The notes beneath the pieces were generated by a model, which saw only the letters and a program-made list of their open reading frames with translations, had not been told where the DNA came from and ran no database searches. DNA of 64,000 nt from PHAA01 sp964494735. GTDB taxonomy: Bacteria; Bacillota; Syntrophomonadia; Syntrophomonadales; Syntrophomonadaceae. Location of the stretch: positions 62,001 to 126,000 of the forward strand of contig CAZBSD010000001.1 in NCBI GenBank assembly GCA_964494735.1. Reading direction: 5' to 3'. The position numbers and the translations under genes were made by a program. Below, in pieces: positions 1 through 6,971 of the stretch. Positions within the stretch are counted from its first letter, which is position 1. Each line of letters begins with the position of its first letter.

Positions 1-315
1 AGAACCCTGGCCTTGAAATATACTTTAATGTGGATCCTGTTCGGCATGGTAATGGCCGTCATCGCCGTCTTCCCCGAGCTGCTGGCCCGGTTTTCGGACC
101 TGGTAGGCATATCCACCCCATCAAATGCCTTATTCGCAGCCATCTTGTTCGCCATTCTGCTTATCCTGATCGCCTTGACTTCTATCATTTCAGGGCTGAA
201 CGATAAGAATACCCGGCTGGTGCAATCGCTGGCCCTCCTGGAGAAACGAGTGAGGGACCTGGAGAAAGCAGATGAAGATACTCTCCCAGACACCAAAGGG
301 GAGATTTATCAATGA
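1..315 (+). CDS. DUF2304 membrane protein, 5' end truncated by the window edge
   Basis: The reading frame is open to the first base of the window, so the N-terminus is missing; a TTG at position 13 is probably internal. The visible 100 residues hold two hydrophobic segments around a loop rich in P and L, then a charged coiled-coil-like tail (LLEKRVRDLEKADED). This matches the DUF2304 family (usually about 110-120 residues), small two- to three-helix membrane proteins commonly encoded beside glycosyltransferases in cell-surface polysaccharide loci. Its biochemical role is not known. The downstream EamA-like gene fits such a locus. Confidence 0.7.
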   Translation, partial: RTLALKYTLMWILFGMVMAVIAVFPELLARFSDLVGISTPSNALFAAILFAILLILIALTSIISGLNDKNTRLVQSLALLEKRVRDLEKADEDTLPDTKGEIYQ

Positions 316-442
316 ATAGCAGACGGATTGGAATGGGTCGACGACAGCTGTGCATGCTTTATCGCCTACTGTTCTGTTTATAGCGAGCGATAGAAATAAG
401 CCCGGCGGTTAAAACAACGGCGAGCAGCAATGTCCTCTCCCT

Positions 443-829
443 TTGTGGTTCTGTTCATTAAATTTGAAGCAGGTGTTGGTATTGATATACTTATTGGTAT
501 TACTCCAGGTCATCATGCTGTTGGTCGGCCAGATGCTGTGGAAGACCGAACTGTCCAAATTCGGTTACCTGGGTTCCGACAATTTCGTGAAGATCATGCT
601 CTCCCCCGGTATCATGGCCGGCATTGTGATTTACATATTCGCTACCATAGCCTGGTTCTATATTCTATCCCGGGAGGCCTTCAACCTGGTCTATCCCCTC
701 CAACTCAGTCTGGCTGCCATACTGGGCGTAGTGCTGTCCGTCTGCTATCTGCATGAGGGTCTATCCCTGCCCCGACTTTTAGGGATCATCTGCCTGGTGG
801 CAGGCGCATTTCTGATAACCAGGCAGTAG
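443..829 (+). CDS. small EamA/ArnE-like four-helix membrane protein
   Basis: About 120 residues with four hydrophobic helices. The first helix carries GQMLWK and the end reads LLGIICLVAGAFLITR, typical of single-domain EamA/SMR transporters such as the ArnE-type flippase subunit for undecaprenyl-linked sugars. The start is uncertain: TTG 443 opens the frame, TTG 464 would give a tidier N-terminus, and neither has a good Shine-Dalgarno. Together with the preceding DUF2304 protein it suggests the tail of a lipid-linked sugar or surface glycan locus; the substrate cannot be read from the sequence. Confidence 0.65.
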   Translation: MWFCSLNLKQVLVLIYLLVLLQVIMLLVGQMLWKTELSKFGYLGSDNFVKIMLSPGIMAGIVIYIFATIAWFYILSREAFNLVYPLQLSLAAILGVVLSVCYLHEGLSLPRLLGIICLVAGAFLITRQ

Positions 830-952
830 CCTGTTTTCATCTTGTCCGACCTGGTCGCATTGTCCATCTTATTACCGTTGCCAAGACCAGAATTGCAGAG
901 TCCACCCGTGTACCCAATCTCAGTCCTTATACAAGGCTTCCCACATAACAAA

Positions 953-973
953 AGGCCCCTCATCGAGGGGCCT
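953..973 (-). terminator. rho-independent terminator
   Basis: Eight-base arms AGGCCCCT and AGGGGCCT around a CATCG loop; on the minus strand the stem is followed by TTTTG. It can end transcription from the phasin gene at 1205-2038. A near-identical hairpin lies at 1122-1146. Confidence 0.6.
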
Positions 974-982
974 CAGACCGTC

Positions 983-1087
983 AAAAAAGGCCCATAGCTG
1001 CGTTAATACGGGAGCCCCATTCAATCGACGTACCTCATGTACGCCTTAATCACGGGACTCCCGAATGCCTTGCTCTAAGCCTTTTTT
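983..1087. repeat. 105-bp nested imperfect palindrome
   Basis: Three sets of arms share one centre near 1036: AAAAAAGGC (983-991) with GCCTTTTTT (1079-1087), GGGAG (1010-1014) with CTCCC (1058-1062), and GTAC (1030-1033) with GTAC (1039-1042). It fills the gap between the EamA-like gene and the phasin gene and is bracketed by the two GGCCCCTCATCGAGGGGCC hairpins. It may be a MITE-like repeat or a structured 3' RNA. Nothing in it looks coding. Confidence 0.6.
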
Positions 1088-1121
1088 GCTCGGTCTGCCT
1101 GAATGTCGCTTGTTTGACGCC

Positions 1122-1146
1122 GGAGGCCCCTCATCGAGGGGCCTCC
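1122..1146. terminator. hairpin, second copy of the 953-973 stem
   Basis: Ten-base arms GGAGGCCCCT and AGGGGCCTCC around the same CATCG loop. No T-run follows on either strand, so it may serve as a 3' stabilising stem of the phasin mRNA or be a duplicated terminator rather than a full one. Confidence 0.45.
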
Positions 1147-1204
1147 GCTTCCAATATCGCGTTATCGTCCAAACGGATCATAAACACCTAATTCAAATTT
1201 TGAT

Positions 1205-2038
1205 TTATTCGGTCTTCTTGGCGGCAGCTTCCTTCTTGACAGCAGCTGTCGGCGTAGGTTCCGCTTTTTTTACCAAACCCTGATACTGTTTGGTTAGATC
1301 CAGGAGTTGCTTGGAGAGGTCCTCCACCTGCGCGGTCAGGCTGGACACCATATTTTGATTGGCCTTATTGGCTTCGCCAAAGGTGTTCGTGACCGCGTCC
1401 TGGACCATCTGCTGGACCTGAGCCTGGCTGTTTTTGATCTGTTTGTTCAGATCGGCAACCTGGCCCGACAGACCCGAGAGCAAGGCCTTATTGGCCTTTT
1501 CCCCCTGTTCGTAAGTATTCATTACCACGTCTTTGACCATCTTCTGCACCATGGACTGGTTGCCCTGCACTTGCTTGGTCATTTCCATCACCTTCGTATT
1601 CAGCCCGGAGACCATGTCCTGACGGGCCTTCTCTGCCTGGCCATAGCTCTTGGCGACGGTCTCTTCGACCATTTTGCGGACCTGATCCTGGTTCTTACGC
1701 ATCTGGCTGTTCAGGTCCTCTACCTGGCCAGTCAGATCGGCAATCAGCTGCTGGTTGGCCTTGTTGACCTGCTCATAGGTATTTACGAAAGCAGTTTCAG
1801 CCATCTTCTGGAACTGCTCTTGGTTCTTGCGCATCTGCTTATTGAGCTCATCCTCAAACTTGGTCATCTCTTCGAGGGCGGCCTTGCTCTGCTCCATCTG
1901 TTTGCGGGTCATATCTTCAATCTGTTCCTGGGTGGCGGTCATACTCTTCATGCTCATGGCCCAGAAATCCCACATCTTGCTCATAGAGTCTTCCATGAGC
2001 TTAAAGCTATTGGTTAGATTATCCTTCGTATCAAACAT
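1205..2038 (-). CDS. phasin-like granule protein with four 44-residue repeats
   Basis: A 277-residue, highly helical, Q/K/N-rich protein without a signal peptide or membrane segment. A head (about 1-85) contains KMWDFW. Then come four repeats of exactly 44 residues marked by aromatic residues at 88, 132, 176 and 220 (NTYEQ, KSYGQ, NTYEQ, NTFGE), with a Q-x-x-V-x-K/Q-M-V core. An Ala/Lys-rich tail resembles the lysine-rich tails of PhaF-type phasins. Forty-four is four times eleven, which suits a hendecad coiled coil. The likely role is coating polyhydroxyalkanoate granules; that is inferred from composition, the paralogue at 5701 and the MaoC-like neighbour. ATG 2038 follows AGGAGGAAATGTAG. 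A strong promoter with an operator-like repeat lies upstream. Confidence 0.75.
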   Translation of the reverse strand: MFDTKDNLTNSFKLMEDSMSKMWDFWAMSMKSMTATQEQIEDMTRKQMEQSKAALEEMTKFEDELNKQMRKNQEQFQKMAETAFVNTYEQVNKANQQLIADLTGQVEDLNSQMRKNQDQVRKMVEETVAKSYGQAEKARQDMVSGLNTKVMEMTKQVQGNQSMVQKMVKDVVMNTYEQGEKANKALLSGLSGQVADLNKQIKNSQAQVQQMVQDAVTNTFGEANKANQNMVSSLTAQVEDLSKQLLDLTKQYQGLVKKAEPTPTAAVKKEAAAKKTE

Positions 2039-2105
2039 CTACATTTCCTCCTCAAAATACGTTTTCTAACAGAATTTGACATCCATTTGGAATAACGCAA
2101 AATTG

Positions 2106-2134
2106 ATTATACCACCATATGGTATATGCGTCAA
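2106..2134 (-). promoter_or_regulatory. phasin promoter with inverted-repeat operator in its spacer
   Basis: On the minus strand, TTGACG (2129-2134) and TATAAT (2106-2111) are separated by 17 bases, close to the vegetative consensus. An inverted repeat TATACCA-(5 nt)-TGGTATA (2108-2126) overlaps the -10 box and fills much of the spacer, the classic place for a repressor. A PhaR-type regulator would be a logical partner, but none is encoded nearby. Confidence 0.7.
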
Positions 2135-2169
2135 CATAGAAGTCCTATGACGAAAAATTCACGCCCCAA

Positions 2170-2595
2170 TTATACTATCTTCCGTACCGGCATCATGACC
2201 GCCTCGCCGTCCACCACCAACTCATTCTTCTGATTGGTACAAAAGGTATGCAGCCATACCCGGTTTCTCTCCTCGTCCTTCTTGGTGACCTCGACCGTTG
2301 AGGTGATAGTGTCTTCTATAAAAATGGGGCGTTTGAAGTCACAGGACTGGTGGACATAGATCGAACCTGGCCCGGGCAGCTGGTTACCCAGCACGGTTGA
2401 TATGAAGCCGATCGATAGTATTCCATGAGCTATCCGCTTGCCGAAACTGGTACCACTGGCGTACATGGAATCGATATGGGCGGGATTGAAGTCACCCGTC
2501 ACTCCTGCGATGGAGTATACGTCGTATTCGGTGACCGTCTTGGTAAACGACGCTTTATCGCCGATATGAATCTCCTGAACTGATTTGCCGAGCAT
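2170..2595 (-). CDS. MaoC/PhaJ-like (R)-specific enoyl-CoA hydratase
   Basis: A 141-residue single hotdog-fold protein. The hydratase-2 motif is visible as GDFNPAHID, providing the Asp and His that activate water, followed by ...GKRIAHGILS, the usual helix. Such enzymes convert crotonyl-type enoyl-CoAs to (R)-3-hydroxyacyl-CoA, the monomer for polyhydroxyalkanoate synthesis. ATG 2595 is preferred over the 12-codon-longer frame because AAAGGGGAC precedes it at a good distance. It lies upstream of the phasin gene in the same direction, but the phasin has its own promoter between them. No PHA synthase is in the window. Confidence 0.8.
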   Translation of the reverse strand: MLGKSVQEIHIGDKASFTKTVTEYDVYSIAGVTGDFNPAHIDSMYASGTSFGKRIAHGILSIGFISTVLGNQLPGPGSIYVHQSCDFKRPIFIEDTITSTVEVTKKDEERNRVWLHTFCTNQKNELVVDGEAVMMPVRKIV

Positions 2596-2911
2596 TTTCT
2601 GTCCCCTTTCGCTTTCCATTCTATAAATCATAACGTTTCAATTATAGCCGAAAACCAGCTGTTTGGCATGTAAATTCTGGCATAGCACCCAGTCCAGCCC
2701 CAAAGTATTACTACCTTACATCCACCTCACCGAAATATACCCTGTGCAAACAGGTAGCGGCTGGTCCCGAATTCATGAATACATCTTGAACTCCTTTAAG
2801 GTGACAAGATGCCCCCGGCTCGTGTCATAATTTATCGGCCCGCGAATATATCTGTGTTAGACTCTCTCTTCTGCAAAGCGTGAAATATGAGGTGAAGGAG
2901 GATTGGGGGAA

Positions 2912-3124
2912 ATGAATCTATGGATAGCTATAGTGGCTGTTATCGCTGGCGTTTTGGGATTCTTTTGGCAGCCATTGTATATGGGGATAGCTGCCATATT
3001 GCTGGGAGGCGCTGGGGAGTTTATGGCCCGGTCGATTAACTCGACCGCTACTCCAACCACCAAGAGACTTGACTGGGTAGCTATTGCCGCTGGTCTCGTG
3101 GGCTTAATCCTGTATTTCGTCTAA
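2912..3124 (+). CDS. small two-helix membrane protein, unknown function
   Basis: 70 residues (from ATG 2912): a hydrophobic helix, a GGAGEFMARS turn, a short polar stretch (NSTATPTTKRLD) and a second helix. The AAGGAGG at 2895-2901 supports ATG 2912, with TTG 2903 as an alternative. It stands alone with its own terminator. Similar short proteins are common in clostridia but uncharacterised. The 316 bases before it (2596-2911) hold the upstream region of both divergent genes; no further gene is seen there. Confidence 0.6.
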   Translation: MNLWIAIVAVIAGVLGFFWQPLYMGIAAILLGGAGEFMARSINSTATPTTKRLDWVAIAAGLVGLILYFV

Positions 3125-3156
3125 GACTGATTCAGCCGGGCAGGATTGTACATGGC

Positions 3157-3189
3157 AAAGCGGGCCAAACTGTGGGGCCCGCTTTTTTT
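3157..3189 (+). terminator. rho-independent terminator
   Basis: Arms AAAGCGGGCC and GGCCCGCTTT followed by a run of seven T; ends the small membrane protein gene. Confidence 0.85.
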
Positions 3190-3219
3190 AGCCCTTTCAA
3201 CCAATATCAAACCCAATCC

Positions 3220-3657
3220 TCAGTCCTTTTTTCCAATTACAGTAGATTCCAAATCGACCAACTCAAAATTGCTGCCGTTGCTATGCTTGACTGCCAAAAC
3301 CTCCCGCGTCAAGGGGATATCTACCTTCTGAAAACACCCACACTTTTGTTTGCTTATAGCTACCTCTTGAATGTCGAAGGGCTGCACCTTTATCTCCAAA
3401 CGCTCCTCCCGTAATGGGATACGGCTGATTTCCACCCTATTCGCTTTCTCCGCCCCATCATAGTCGAAATATTTCCTCTCTACCACCATTTCCTCGCGCC
3501 GCAGCGGAATCGTTATGCTCCGTACCTCGGTGATAATCTCCTTGTGCCAGGCTGCCTCACCGGTAGCTACCCATTTGGCATCGACTCGGGCAGTTTCCTC
3601 CCCGATCCTGATTGTCTCCTGGCCATCAGTCATCTCCTTCATATCCAACATCCTCAC
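3220..3657 (-). CDS. DUF2382 (YsnF/AvaK-type) stress protein
   Basis: 145 residues built of alternating charged strands of the type IPLRREEMVVERK, IPLREERLEIKVQ and IPLTREVLAVKH, the hallmark of DUF2382. Family members such as YsnF in Bacillus belong to general stress regulons; their molecular role is unknown. The N-terminal PRC-barrel found in many homologues is absent. There is an unusual QKCGCFQK in the middle. The start is uncertain (GTG 3657, ATG 3651 or ATG 3642). It follows the second DUF2382 gene in the same direction after a terminator. Confidence 0.7.
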   Translation of the reverse strand: MRMLDMKEMTDGQETIRIGEETARVDAKWVATGEAAWHKEIITEVRSITIPLRREEMVVERKYFDYDGAEKANRVEISRIPLREERLEIKVQPFDIQEVAISKQKCGCFQKVDIPLTREVLAVKHSNGSNFELVDLESTVIGKKD

Positions 3658-3664
3658 TGGTCTA

Positions 3665-3694
3665 AAAACACCCCACAGTTATGTGAGGTGTTTT
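3665..3694 (-). terminator. terminator between the two DUF2382 genes
   Basis: Stem AAAACACC/GGTGTTTT extended by CACA/TGTG around a GTTA loop, ending in T residues on both strands. It lies after the stop of the interrupted DUF2382 gene. Confidence 0.75.
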
Positions 3695-3740
3695 ATACTG
3701 CTTAACTTATCAGCTGCATTTTTTCTGGAGATATTACTGG

Positions 3741-4223
3741 TTATGACAGGTGATCATGATCGTCAACTATCTTGGCTTCGCCGTCCTTATTGATGCGGGC
3801 CTCTTCGTGACGAACCGTCTCTCGCACTTCCCGATCTTCTTCCACTTCCCGTTTGCGGGCCGAAACTTGGCCGGTCACCACGGTGTGCTTGCCAACCTCG
3901 ATCCGATCTTCACCCTACGACATGCTGAAATGTTCATCATCTTCTCCGATAGGGCGTTCACTGGGTTCGTTAATAGTCCGTCTCTCGATAATAACCTCGT
4001 CATGGGAAACCGGGACGTGAACAGTCTGCTGTTCCTCGATAATCTCTTTGCCGAACTCCACTTTACCGATATCAACCCGGTTCTTAGCGATATCAAGCTC
4101 TTCTCGGCGCAGCTTCATCGATTTCTCGTCTACATCACGGCTCTTGTCATGCTCTGAACTCTCATCCCGATGTTTATCTTCACCGCTTTCTCCCATACCG
4201 AACATTTGTGAAAACCAACTCAT
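3741..4223 (-). pseudogene. DUF2382 gene interrupted by an in-frame TAG
   Basis: ATG 4223 has a strong AAAGGAGG site and opens a DUF2382 protein. After 102 codons the frame meets TAG at 3915-3917 and then continues in the same frame for 57 more codons to TAA at 3741. The continuation reads GEDRIEVGKHTVVTGQVSAR and ends in RHEEARINKDGEAKIVDD, exactly the expected C-terminal DUF2382 strands, so the TAG is inside the gene. A single GAG-to-TAG or CAG-to-TAG change, a sequencing error, or amber readthrough could explain it. TAG also ends several ordinary genes here, so recoding is not the default reading. Confidence 0.75.
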
Positions 4224-4497
4224 ATAAAGCCTCCTTTATCATTAATTCAATAGTATTTTTCCCGCCTGACAAGCTATTATTAGTCATTAGGGTTTGGTAA
4301 ATATGGGTCCAAAACTAAAGCCTAGTCTCAAATGCTTTTAAAACATTTTCCATATCCTGCCTGACAAGGTACAATTTAATTGATAGCCGAAAATAATGAA
4401 TAGGATGCCGGTAGGCCACCAAGGTCGCGGCAACTTCGGCGAATCTTACGGGGAGATGTGATGGACATGTCCTCGCTACGAAAGGAGCAATGATAAT

Positions 4498-5256
4498 ATG
4501 GTCAAAGAAAATTTGGTTCTCACTGAAACAAACCAAGGAATCGCCTGGATAATCATGAACCGGCCTGAAGCCCTCAACGCCCTGACCCTGGAGATGATAG
4601 ACGGGGTGAGGGATGCGGTAGTGGCCGCCGACCACGATCCCGAGGTGGGGGTGATAGTCATCACCGGCACCGGTCGGGCTTGGTGCACCGGGCTCGACCT
4701 GAAAGCCCTGGGCCAGATCCAATTCAAGGGCGGCTCGGTAGGACCGGCCATTGACAACTGTGGCCGGGCGCTGATCGAAGCTATCGAATCAGCTTCCAAA
4801 GTAGTTCTGGCTATGGTCAACGGCTGGGTATTCACCGGAGGCCTGGAACTGCTGCTATGTACCGATATCATAATAGCCTCGGAAGATGCCCAGTTCGGAG
4901 ACACCCACTGCAAATTCGGTATCCGTCCCAGTTGGGGCATGAGTCAGCGTCTGCCCCGCATCATAGGTATCAATCGCGCTCGTTATCATACCTTCACCGC
5001 CCAAAACATAACTGCCCATCAGGCTCGGGAATATGGCCTGGTAAGCGCGGTTGTGCCAGGAGACCAGCTGCGCGCAGAAGTGGAGAAGACCGCGGCGATG
5101 ATCATGAAAAACAGCCGGGAGGCGATCGCTGCTAACAAAGCCCTCTATAACCGGGGATGGCAGACCAGCTTGCGGGAAGGCCTGGAAAACGTGGAATACC
5201 GGCAGAGCTTCGATATCAATGATACCAATGAGCGATTGGCCAAATTCCTGAAATAG
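4498..5256 (+). CDS. enoyl-CoA hydratase/isomerase (crotonase) family protein
   Basis: 252 residues with the whole crotonase fold. The oxyanion-hole strands are seen in GRAWCTGLDLKAL and NGWVFTGGLELLL. The first catalytic glutamate (rat ECH Glu144 position) is present in GGLELLL, but the second (Glu164, in QPE of classical hydratases) is replaced: the region reads FGDTHCKFG, giving His. That loss argues for an isomerase or other crotonase chemistry rather than plain hydration. ATG 4498 follows AAAGGAGC. It is a single-gene unit with a terminator directly after. Likely context is acyl-CoA metabolism. Confidence 0.85.
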   Translation: MVKENLVLTETNQGIAWIIMNRPEALNALTLEMIDGVRDAVVAADHDPEVGVIVITGTGRAWCTGLDLKALGQIQFKGGSVGPAIDNCGRALIEAIESASKVVLAMVNGWVFTGGLELLLCTDIIIASEDAQFGDTHCKFGIRPSWGMSQRLPRIIGINRARYHTFTAQNITAHQAREYGLVSAVVPGDQLRAEVEKTAAMIMKNSREAIAANKALYNRGWQTSLREGLENVEYRQSFDINDTNERLAKFLK

Positions 5257-5298
5257 ACCGGCATGAAGGTGCAGTGTGTTTTTCAATTAGTATTGATT

Positions 5299-5336
5299 GG
5301 CTCCATGGATAATCGTTTCATGGGGCCTCTTTTTTT
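5299..5336 (+). terminator. rho-independent terminator after the crotonase gene
   Basis: Imperfect arms GGCTCCATG and CATGGGGCC followed by TCTTTTTTT. The 360 bases from here to 5700 hold only the promoter and leader of the next gene. Confidence 0.8.
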
Positions 5337-5527
5337 GGCAGCCGCGGATATTCTTTTTACTAATATAATCCGCTCACCACCTAAAACTAAAGTTAACCCG
5401 AATTATGTTCATACAAAGCCACTGAATTTTTAGCCGATACCTGACTGCTTATCAGGCACTTCGATTTACTCCGCCTCTTTTCCCATTATATCGGCATTCG
5501 TTTGGCAAAATCCGCTTATCTTTTCGA

Positions 5528-5556
5528 TTGTCAACAACTGGTAACGTTGATACAAT
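5528..5556 (+). promoter_or_regulatory. promoter of the short phasin-like gene
   Basis: TTGTCA (5528-5533), 17-base spacer, TACAAT (5551-5556). The spacer carries a CAAC...GTTG inverted repeat. A leader of roughly 140 bases follows before the coding start. Confidence 0.6.
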
Positions 5557-5700
5557 GAATTGGCATTCCATAGATTGTTTCACCGTCTGTATCTGGTTGA
5601 TCGCTGCCGGAGGGCTTTTTCAGCATGCTCATCGATCGCTCGGGAGTCAATTCTCGTGAAACATCTACCTAAGAATGCAATATGAAGGAGGGGTTGAATT

Positions 5701-6024
5701 TTGGTGGATAGCAAACAGAACCTGGCCAGAAGTATTGACATGGCCAACAGTGCAGCGGACAAGATGTGGGATCTTTGGTCGGCGGGATTGAAGACTTACG
5801 AATGGAGTCAAGAAAAGCTGGATAATATGGCCCGCATGCAATTGGACCTGAGTAAAGCCAGCCGCGATGACGCTATCAGAATGCTGCAGGAGACGTTCGC
5901 GCAGGTGCGCAAGAACCAGGGGCAATTCCAGAAGATGTTAGAGGAAGCCATGTTGAATGCCTATGAACCGTTAAATATGTTTCAGGCTTTCGCCAATCGG
6001 GGGATCGAAGCTTCACTCAAATAG
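5701..6024 (+). CDS. short phasin-like protein, paralogue of the repeat phasin
   Basis: 107 residues. It aligns along its whole length with the head of the phasin at 1205-2038: V/FDxKxNL at the start, KMWDLW versus KMWDFW, then QVRKNQGQFQKM versus QMRKNQEQFQKM and NAYEP versus NTYEQ, and stops where the 44-residue repeats would begin. This marks a common phasin-like head of about 100 residues to which repeats were added in one copy. AAGGAGGGG lies seven bases before TTG 5701 (GTG 5704 is an alternative). The probable role is binding to polymer or lipid granules; this is inferred from composition and paralogy. Confidence 0.7.
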   Translation: MVDSKQNLARSIDMANSAADKMWDLWSAGLKTYEWSQEKLDNMARMQLDLSKASRDDAIRMLQETFAQVRKNQGQFQKMLEEAMLNAYEPLNMFQAFANRGIEASLK

Positions 6025-6084
6025 GTCTGCGCCGTAACTCTCATATCGGCTTGGATGCAAGTCTATGGACTTAATAAAATATGA

Positions 6085-6114
6085 GGAGAGGGGCCGGTGG
6101 GCCGCTCTCCTTTT
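6085..6114 (+). terminator. rho-independent terminator
   Basis: GGAGAG/CTCTCC stem with inner GGCC/GGCC pairing, followed by TTTTA. Confidence 0.75.
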
Positions 6115-6266
6115 ACGTTGTGTCTGTATCGCTAAAGTGAAGGTGAAGACTAGCGGGCGCGGTAATTGTCTTGATTCATTCGACGTACGCTGCGCATACT
6201 AGTTTCAGAAGTATGAAATCGAATTTCGGATAAGGCATGTCTAGATCTGCGGTTAGGGGTGAACAA

Positions 6267-6971
6267 GTGGGCACCGGAATCTTCGACATCATCGGGCCGG
6301 TCATGGTAGGTCCCTCCAGTTCCCATACCGCCGGGGCGGCCCGTATCGGAGCAGTGGCCGGTCAGGTCAGTGGTTCGGTGCCGGCGAGGGTCGACTTCTA
6401 CTTGCACGGCTCCTTTGCGGAAACCTATCGGGGCCACGGGACCGACCAGGCTCTGGCGGGTGGCATTCTAGGTCTCTCCCCTGATGATCAAGATCTGTCT
6501 GGAGCCCTTGATAATGCGCGGCTGGCGGGGATGGAGCTCCATTTCCACCCCGCTGACCTGGGGGATGTTCACCCCAACACGGTAAAGATAGTCATGCGGG
6601 CTGCTGATGGCAGTGAACAGGAAGTGGTGGGTTCATCGGTGGGCGGTGGGGCCATCATCATTCACTCGGTCAACAGGGTAGAATTGGAATTCTCCGCTGA
6701 ACACCCCACCTTACTGACCCTGCATGAGGATAAGCCGGGTTTGATTGCCGCAGTTACCGGCCTGCTGGCGGATTATCAAATAAATATCGCTTTTTTGAAA
6801 TTACTCCGTCAGATACGTGGGTTGGAGGCTAGTATGGTCATTGAGGCCGACAACCGACTCCCCCTCGCTTTGGTAGATGCTGTTCGAAACCTGCCGGGAA
6901 TACAAAAGGTACATTATATATGTATCAGTGGTGAAAAGACAGGAGGATACTGCGATGTTCCGCTACACTAA
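6267..6971 (+). CDS. sdaAB: L-serine dehydratase, iron-sulfur type, beta subunit
   Basis: About 234 residues from GTG 6267 (AGGGGTGAACAA precedes it); an ATG at 6237 adds ten residues unlike the family. The N-terminus GIFDIIGPVMVGPSSSHTAG is the family signature, and the C-terminal 75 residues form an ACT domain (HEDKPGLIAAVTGLLADYQI) expected to sense serine. With the alpha subunit it deaminates L-serine to pyruvate and ammonia in the cytoplasm. The stop overlaps the alpha-subunit start by 17 bases, indicating translational coupling. Confidence 0.93.
   Translation: MGTGIFDIIGPVMVGPSSSHTAGAARIGAVAGQVSGSVPARVDFYLHGSFAETYRGHGTDQALAGGILGLSPDDQDLSGALDNARLAGMELHFHPADLGDVHPNTVKIVMRAADGSEQEVVGSSVGGGAIIIHSVNRVELEFSAEHPTLLTLHEDKPGLIAAVTGLLADYQINIAFLKLLRQIRGLEASMVIEADNRLPLALVDAVRNLPGIQKVHYICISGEKTGGYCDVPLH

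Noticed and set aside
312..383. 23-codon ORF starting at the overlapping ATGA after the DUF2304 gene
   Set aside because: No ribosome site, no family resemblance and very short; probably chance.
3915..3917. Pyrrolysine insertion at the TAG of the DUF2382 gene
   Set aside because: Several ordinary genes here end in TAG and the family has no Pyl precedent; a nonsense mutation or error is more economical. Kept only as a checkable option.
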